In this document: piece after piece, positions 30,496 to 33,091 of the stretch | How positions within the stretch are numbered: position 1 is the stretch's first letter | How the letters are laid out: each line of letters opens with the position of its first letter | Source of the DNA: an uncultured Candidatus Saccharibacteria bacterium | GTDB lineage: Bacteria; Patescibacteriota; Saccharimonadia; Saccharimonadales; Saccharimonadaceae | Assembly: GCA_947165975.1 (NCBI GenBank) | Contig: CAMVCL010000011.1 | Location: forward strand, 1 to 33,091 | DNA: 33,091 nt | Direction of reading: 5' to 3' | Made by a program: the position numbers and the translations under genes | The notes under the pieces: model-generated | What the model saw: only the letters and a program-made list of their open reading frames with translations | What the model was told of the DNA's origin: nothing | Databases searched by the model: none

Positions 30496-31668
30496 TCTAA
30501 AAATCTTCTCGTCTTTAATTTTATCCGGTAAATAATTTTTATCCAGATGAAAACCCGATTCCCATTTTTGACCTTTACCATAACCTAAATCTTTCATTAA
30601 TTTTGTAGGCGCATTACGCAACCAAATTGGTACTGGCTCCCCTCGAGTTTGTTTTGCGAGCCTCAAAGCTTCATACCAGGCATCCGCCGAGTCCCGATTC
30701 TTTTTAGATTTAGATAAGGCTATGCAAGTATGTGCTAAGATTAAACCTGATTCCGGCATACCAACTCTTTCTACCGCCTGAAAACAAGCTGTAGCTAGGC
30801 TGAGCGCCCCATTTCCTGCCAAACCAATATCTTCCGAGGCAAAGATTACCATTCTTCTGGCTATAAATTTTGGATCTTCGCCCGCCTCCACCATTCGTGC
30901 TAAATAATACAATGCCGCATCGGTATCTGAACCACGCATCGACTTAATAAATGCTGATATTGTATCATAATGATTATCACCTTTTTTATCGTAGCCAGGG
31001 ACCTTACGCCCCGCCGCTTCTTCCACTACTTTCTCGTCAATCTTTTCCGACAAGGATAAAGCTAATTCTAAATCACCCAAGGCCGACCTTGCATCACCTC
31101 CAGACAGCTCTGCCAATAAATCAATCGCCTTTTTTGAGACACGTTTAGTAGCCTTCTCAGCTTTAATTGCTCTTTTTAATACCTCTAGTATAGCTTCTTT
31201 TGACAAAGATGAAACCACTACCACACGCGACCGACTAAGTAGTGGTGAAATCACTTCAAAAGAAGGATTTTCGGTAGTCGCTCCAATCAGAGTGATCAAA
31301 CCAGATTCTACATGTGGCAAAAAAGCATCCTGCTGCGCCTTATTGAATCTATGAATTTCATCTACGAACAAAATTGTACGTATTTTGAGGTTCCAGTTTA
31401 ATTTAGCTCTAGCAACAACTTCCTCAACATCTTTTTTCCCTGCTGTGACCGCTGAAATCTCCACAAAATCTGCCTTAAATTCTCGTGCCAAAATTCGTGC
31501 TAGAGTAGTTTTTCCAGTACCAGGAGGGCCCCAAAAAATCAAATTAACTGGCTCACCCTTTCGTACAATCTCAGTCAAAATTTTACCTTCACCAATTATA
31601 TCATCCTGACCGACCACCTCTGATAGTTTAGCGGGGCGCATCCTTTCAGCTAATGGAATTCTATTCAT
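30484..31668 (-). CDS. rarA: replication-associated recombination protein A (AAA+ ATPase)
   Basis: A 394-residue clamp-loader-like AAA+ ATPase (MgsA/RarA) acting at stalled replication forks. It shows Walker A GPPGTGKTT, Walker B LFVDEIHRFNKAQQD, sensor 1 GATTENPSF, the arginine-finger region LLSRSRV and the C-terminal tetramerisation domain (ISAFIKSMRGSDTDAALYYLARM). The start at 31668 (MNRIPLAERMRP) lies 7 bases after a TATAAT box, so the mRNA is leaderless. The codon at 31692 lies upstream of that -10 box. It overlaps dsbA at the 3' end. Confidence 0.95.
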   Translation of the reverse strand: MNRIPLAERMRPAKLSEVVGQDDIIGEGKILTEIVRKGEPVNLIFWGPPGTGKTTLARILAREFKADFVEISAVTAGKKDVEEVVARAKLNWNLKIRTILFVDEIHRFNKAQQDAFLPHVESGLITLIGATTENPSFEVISPLLSRSRVVVVSSLSKEAILEVLKRAIKAEKATKRVSKKAIDLLAELSGGDARSALGDLELALSLSEKIDEKVVEEAAGRKVPGYDKKGDNHYDTISAFIKSMRGSDTDAALYYLARMVEAGEDPKFIARRMVIFASEDIGLAGNGALSLATACFQAVERVGMPESGLILAHTCIALSKSKKNRDSADAWYEALRLAKQTRGEPVPIWLRNAPTKLMKDLGYGKGQKWESGFHLDKNYLPDKIKDEKIFRSTI

Positions 31669-31675
31669 AACATAT

Positions 31676-31681
31676 ATTATA
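31676..31681 (-). promoter_or_regulatory. -10 box giving a leaderless rarA mRNA
   Basis: TATAAT on the minus strand lies 7 bases before the ATG of rarA. The -35 region is T-rich without a clear match. Confidence 0.55.
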
Positions 31682-31711
31682 TAAAAAAACAAACTAAAAA
31701 GAAAATTATTA

Positions 31712-31720
31712 TGCTACAAT
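31712..31720 (+). promoter_or_regulatory. extended -10 promoter of the DUF4282 gene
   Basis: TG-C-TACAAT (31712-31720) lies about 30 bases before the ATG, leaving room for the AGAAGGAG ribosome-binding site. A TATAAT at 31730-31735 is too close to the site to serve well. It is divergent from the rarA promoter. Confidence 0.5.
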
Positions 31721-31750
31721 TAAACTAATATAATAGAAGGAGTTATTATT

Positions 31751-32191
31751 ATGTCTGACTACGAGACATATAGAGTATTAAACGATATAACTAGCAGTGG
31801 TCCACGTGCCGATGCTGTAGAAGGAATTGGTATTTGGGCAGTCATCGCATTCATTCTAGCAATCATAGGTGCTGTACTCGTCTATTTTCTTTTTGTCAAA
31901 GCTAAAGACGCCCCAAAAGGCAAATTTCTTAAGTGGCTTAAAGAATTTCTTTCTTTCAGAGTCATGTGGATTGAAGCGATCTTGAAAGTTACCTATTATT
32001 TCGCAACCATCTTTGTCATCTTAATATCATTTAGTTATCTCGCACTTGGTGGTTATGGAGTTTTGTACTTCTTCCTATCCTTAATCCTAGGACCAGTCTT
32101 AGTTCGTCTCGTTTATGAAGCCAGCATCATGTTTGTCATGATTTGGCGCAATACCAAAGACATTGCCGAACATACTACAAAGAAGAAATAG
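31751..32191 (+). CDS. DUF4282-like membrane protein
   Basis: A 146-residue membrane protein. Residues 26-49 form one membrane segment. Residues about 65-135 match the DUF4282 pattern: FRVMWIEAILKVTYYFATIFVI, a glycine-rich turn, LILGPVLVRLVYEASIMFVMIW. It ends with a short hydrophilic basic tail (EHTTKKK). The function of the domain is unknown. It has its own promoter, an AGAAGGAG ribosome-binding site and a strong terminator, so it is a single-gene unit. Confidence 0.75.
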   Translation: MSDYETYRVLNDITSSGPRADAVEGIGIWAVIAFILAIIGAVLVYFLFVKAKDAPKGKFLKWLKEFLSFRVMWIEAILKVTYYFATIFVILISFSYLALGGYGVLYFFLSLILGPVLVRLVYEASIMFVMIWRNTKDIAEHTTKKK

Positions 32192-32203
32192 CCATTATTC
32201 AAT

Positions 32204-32233
32204 AATCCCCTTATTAATTTAAGGGGATTTTTT
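32204..32233 (+). terminator. intrinsic terminator after the DUF4282 gene
   Basis: A perfect 9-bp stem (AATCCCCTT / AAGGGGATT, 8-base loop) runs into TTTTTT. It lies between convergent genes and overlaps the murI stop codon by two bases. Confidence 0.85.
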
Positions 32234-32873
32234 ATGCATTTTTTAGGACTAATTTACTAACACGATTCGCTACGCCTTCACTCCCATCAATCAATTTGGC
32301 GTTGGGAAAATATTTTTGAATTCTTTCCTTGATTAATGAATAATGTGTACAGCCAAGCACCACGACATCATAAGTCCCCATTTTGCCAATTAAACCATCC
32401 AATACTACATCAATATTTTCACCTCTTTCTATCGCATCGGCCAAACCAGCACAAGCTAATAGATCAATTTTTTGACCAGGTTTTTGATTTTCTTTTATTA
32501 AGCTCATCATCCTTTCCGAGTGTATTGTGCCGGGCGTCGCCATTACTAAAACATTATTCAAGCCCGTATCTACCGCCAATTTTACCGCCGGTTCAGTTCC
32601 CACAAAAACCAAGTCCGGGTATAGTTCTCTTAACCTATCTATACATCTAGTAGTTGCTGTATTGCAGGCAATTACTATGATTTTAGCACCCCAATCCTTT
32701 AGTCGCTCCACGATTTCACAGACAATCTTCATCAATTCCTCGTCAGTTTTCTCGCCATAAGGACAGTTTTCTGAATCTCCTATATACATATACTGTTCAT
32801 GAGGAAGATTGTTCTTGATTGCCTCAAGAATTACCGTACCACCTTTACCAGAATCAAAGACGCCAATTTTCAT
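32232..32873 (-). CDS. murI: glutamate racemase
   Basis: A 213-residue racemase making D-glutamate for the MurD step of peptidoglycan synthesis. Both catalytic cysteines are present (ACNTATTR and GCTHYSLI), with the N-terminal VFDSGKGG, CPYG and GTEPA motifs. It is about 50 residues shorter than typical MurI, mostly by loop trimming, with no sign of truncation at either end. The start at 32873 (MKIGVFDSG) is the family start and lies 8 bases after TATAAT, so it is leaderless or nearly so. Confidence 0.93.
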   Translation of the reverse strand: MKIGVFDSGKGGTVILEAIKNNLPHEQYMYIGDSENCPYGEKTDEELMKIVCEIVERLKDWGAKIIVIACNTATTRCIDRLRELYPDLVFVGTEPAVKLAVDTGLNNVLVMATPGTIHSERMMSLIKENQKPGQKIDLLACAGLADAIERGENIDVVLDGLIGKMGTYDVVVLGCTHYSLIKERIQKYFPNAKLIDGSEGVANRVSKLVLKNA

Positions 32874-32881
32874 ACTTACCA

Positions 32882-32887
32882 ATTATA
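32882..32887 (-). promoter_or_regulatory. -10 box of a leaderless or near-leaderless murI mRNA
   Basis: TATAAT on the minus strand lies 8 bases before the ATG of murI, with no Shine-Dalgarno sequence in between. Confidence 0.55.
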
Positions 32888-32896
32888 ATACAATAA

Positions 32897-32926
32897 TTCA
32901 CAAAAAATAAAAATTTATGATATAAT
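32897..32926 (+). promoter_or_regulatory. promoter of the tRNA cluster
   Basis: TTCACA (32897-32902), an 18-base spacer and a perfect TATAAT (32921-32926) lie 10 bases before the tRNA-Phe gene. Confidence 0.65.
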
Positions 32927-32936
32927 TAGTCCAGTT

Positions 32937-33012
32937 GGTTCTGTAGCTCAGCTGGTAGAGCAGAGGCCTGAAGAGCCTTGTGTCGCTGGTTCAAGTCCAG
33001 CCGGAACCACCA
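32937..33012 (+). tRNA. tRNA-Phe (anticodon GAA)
   Basis: A full cloverleaf: acceptor GGTTCTG/CGGAACC, D arm GCTC/GAGC, anticodon stem GAGGC/GCCTT with loop CTGAAGA (anticodon GAA), T arm GCTGG/CCAGC with TTCAAGT. The discriminator A and the CCA end are encoded. Confidence 0.96.
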
Positions 33013-33032
33013 TTGTTTATGGTCACAGTATT

Positions 33033-33091
33033 GGGCCGGTAGCTCAGCTGGTTAGAGCACGGGCCTTTTAAGCCCGGTGTCGAGGGTTCGA
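33033..33091 (+). tRNA. tRNA-Lys (anticodon TTT), cut by the window edge
   Basis: Acceptor 5' strand GGGCCGG, D arm AGCTC/GAGC, anticodon stem CGGGC/GCCCG with loop CTTTTAA (anticodon TTT), and the start of the T arm GAGGGTTCGA. It follows tRNA-Phe after 20 bases in the same transcript. The 3' end lies beyond the window. Confidence 0.93.

Noticed and set aside
1-33091. UGA recoding as glycine
   Set aside because: Several genes end in TGA (for example, dsbA and the M16 gene), RF2 is present, and no in-frame UGA is seen inside conserved genes.
1-33091. CRISPR array, insertion sequence with transposase, prophage or integrase
   Set aside because: No regularly spaced repeats, transposase, integrase or phage genes were found; the only element-like sequence is the palindromic insert in dus.

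Overview
This window looks like a chromosome segment of an ultra-small Patescibacteria (CPR) bacterium, most likely Saccharibacteria (TM7). The basis is an AT-rich sequence, a compact S10-spc ribosomal cluster lacking L29 between L16 and S17, many orphan small proteins, large Cna_B/vWA surface proteins, and a DUF4282 membrane protein. UGA serves as a stop codon and release factor 2 is present, which argues against the recoded Absconditabacteria and Gracilibacteria. The lineage is an inference; no 16S rRNA is in view.

Layout. Positions 1-46 hold the start of rplF (L6). Two single-gene surface-protein transcripts follow at 155-7156, each with its own promoter and terminator: a 665-residue beta-helix-like protein and a 1618-residue vWA/Cna_B adhesin. 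They sit exactly where the spc operon should run from rpsH to rplF. Positions 7277-13830 carry fourteen tightly packed ribosomal protein genes (rplC to rpsH, read leftward) behind one strong promoter and a structured RNA leader. Positions 14089-18750 hold six orphan small genes, most with their own promoter and terminator, around prfB.

From 18.9 kb the window is housekeeping: a tRNA-dihydrouridine synthase carrying an in-frame palindromic insertion, murD, an M16 peptidase, secA, hpf, serS, and an rpfB-like muralidase gene overlapping rsmA. The only long gene-free stretch (28757-29198) contains a promoter-to-terminator unit that looks like an undescribed structured RNA or attenuator. It is followed by a CPTCG membrane protein plus DsbA pair, rarA, a DUF4282 protein, murI, tRNA-Phe and the first part of tRNA-Lys.

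How the genes fit together. Most serve translation (ribosomal proteins, prfB, serS, hpf, rsmA, dus, tRNAs), export and the cell surface (secA, the two surface proteins, dsbA with its membrane partner) or peptidoglycan (murD, murI, rpfB-like). The giant surface protein has all its cysteines in close pairs, which fits oxidative folding by the DsbA system encoded here. Two initiation styles coexist. Ribosomal, surface and orphan genes have Shine-Dalgarno sequences. At least eight housekeeping transcripts have their -10 box only 6-8 bases before the start codon and should be leaderless.
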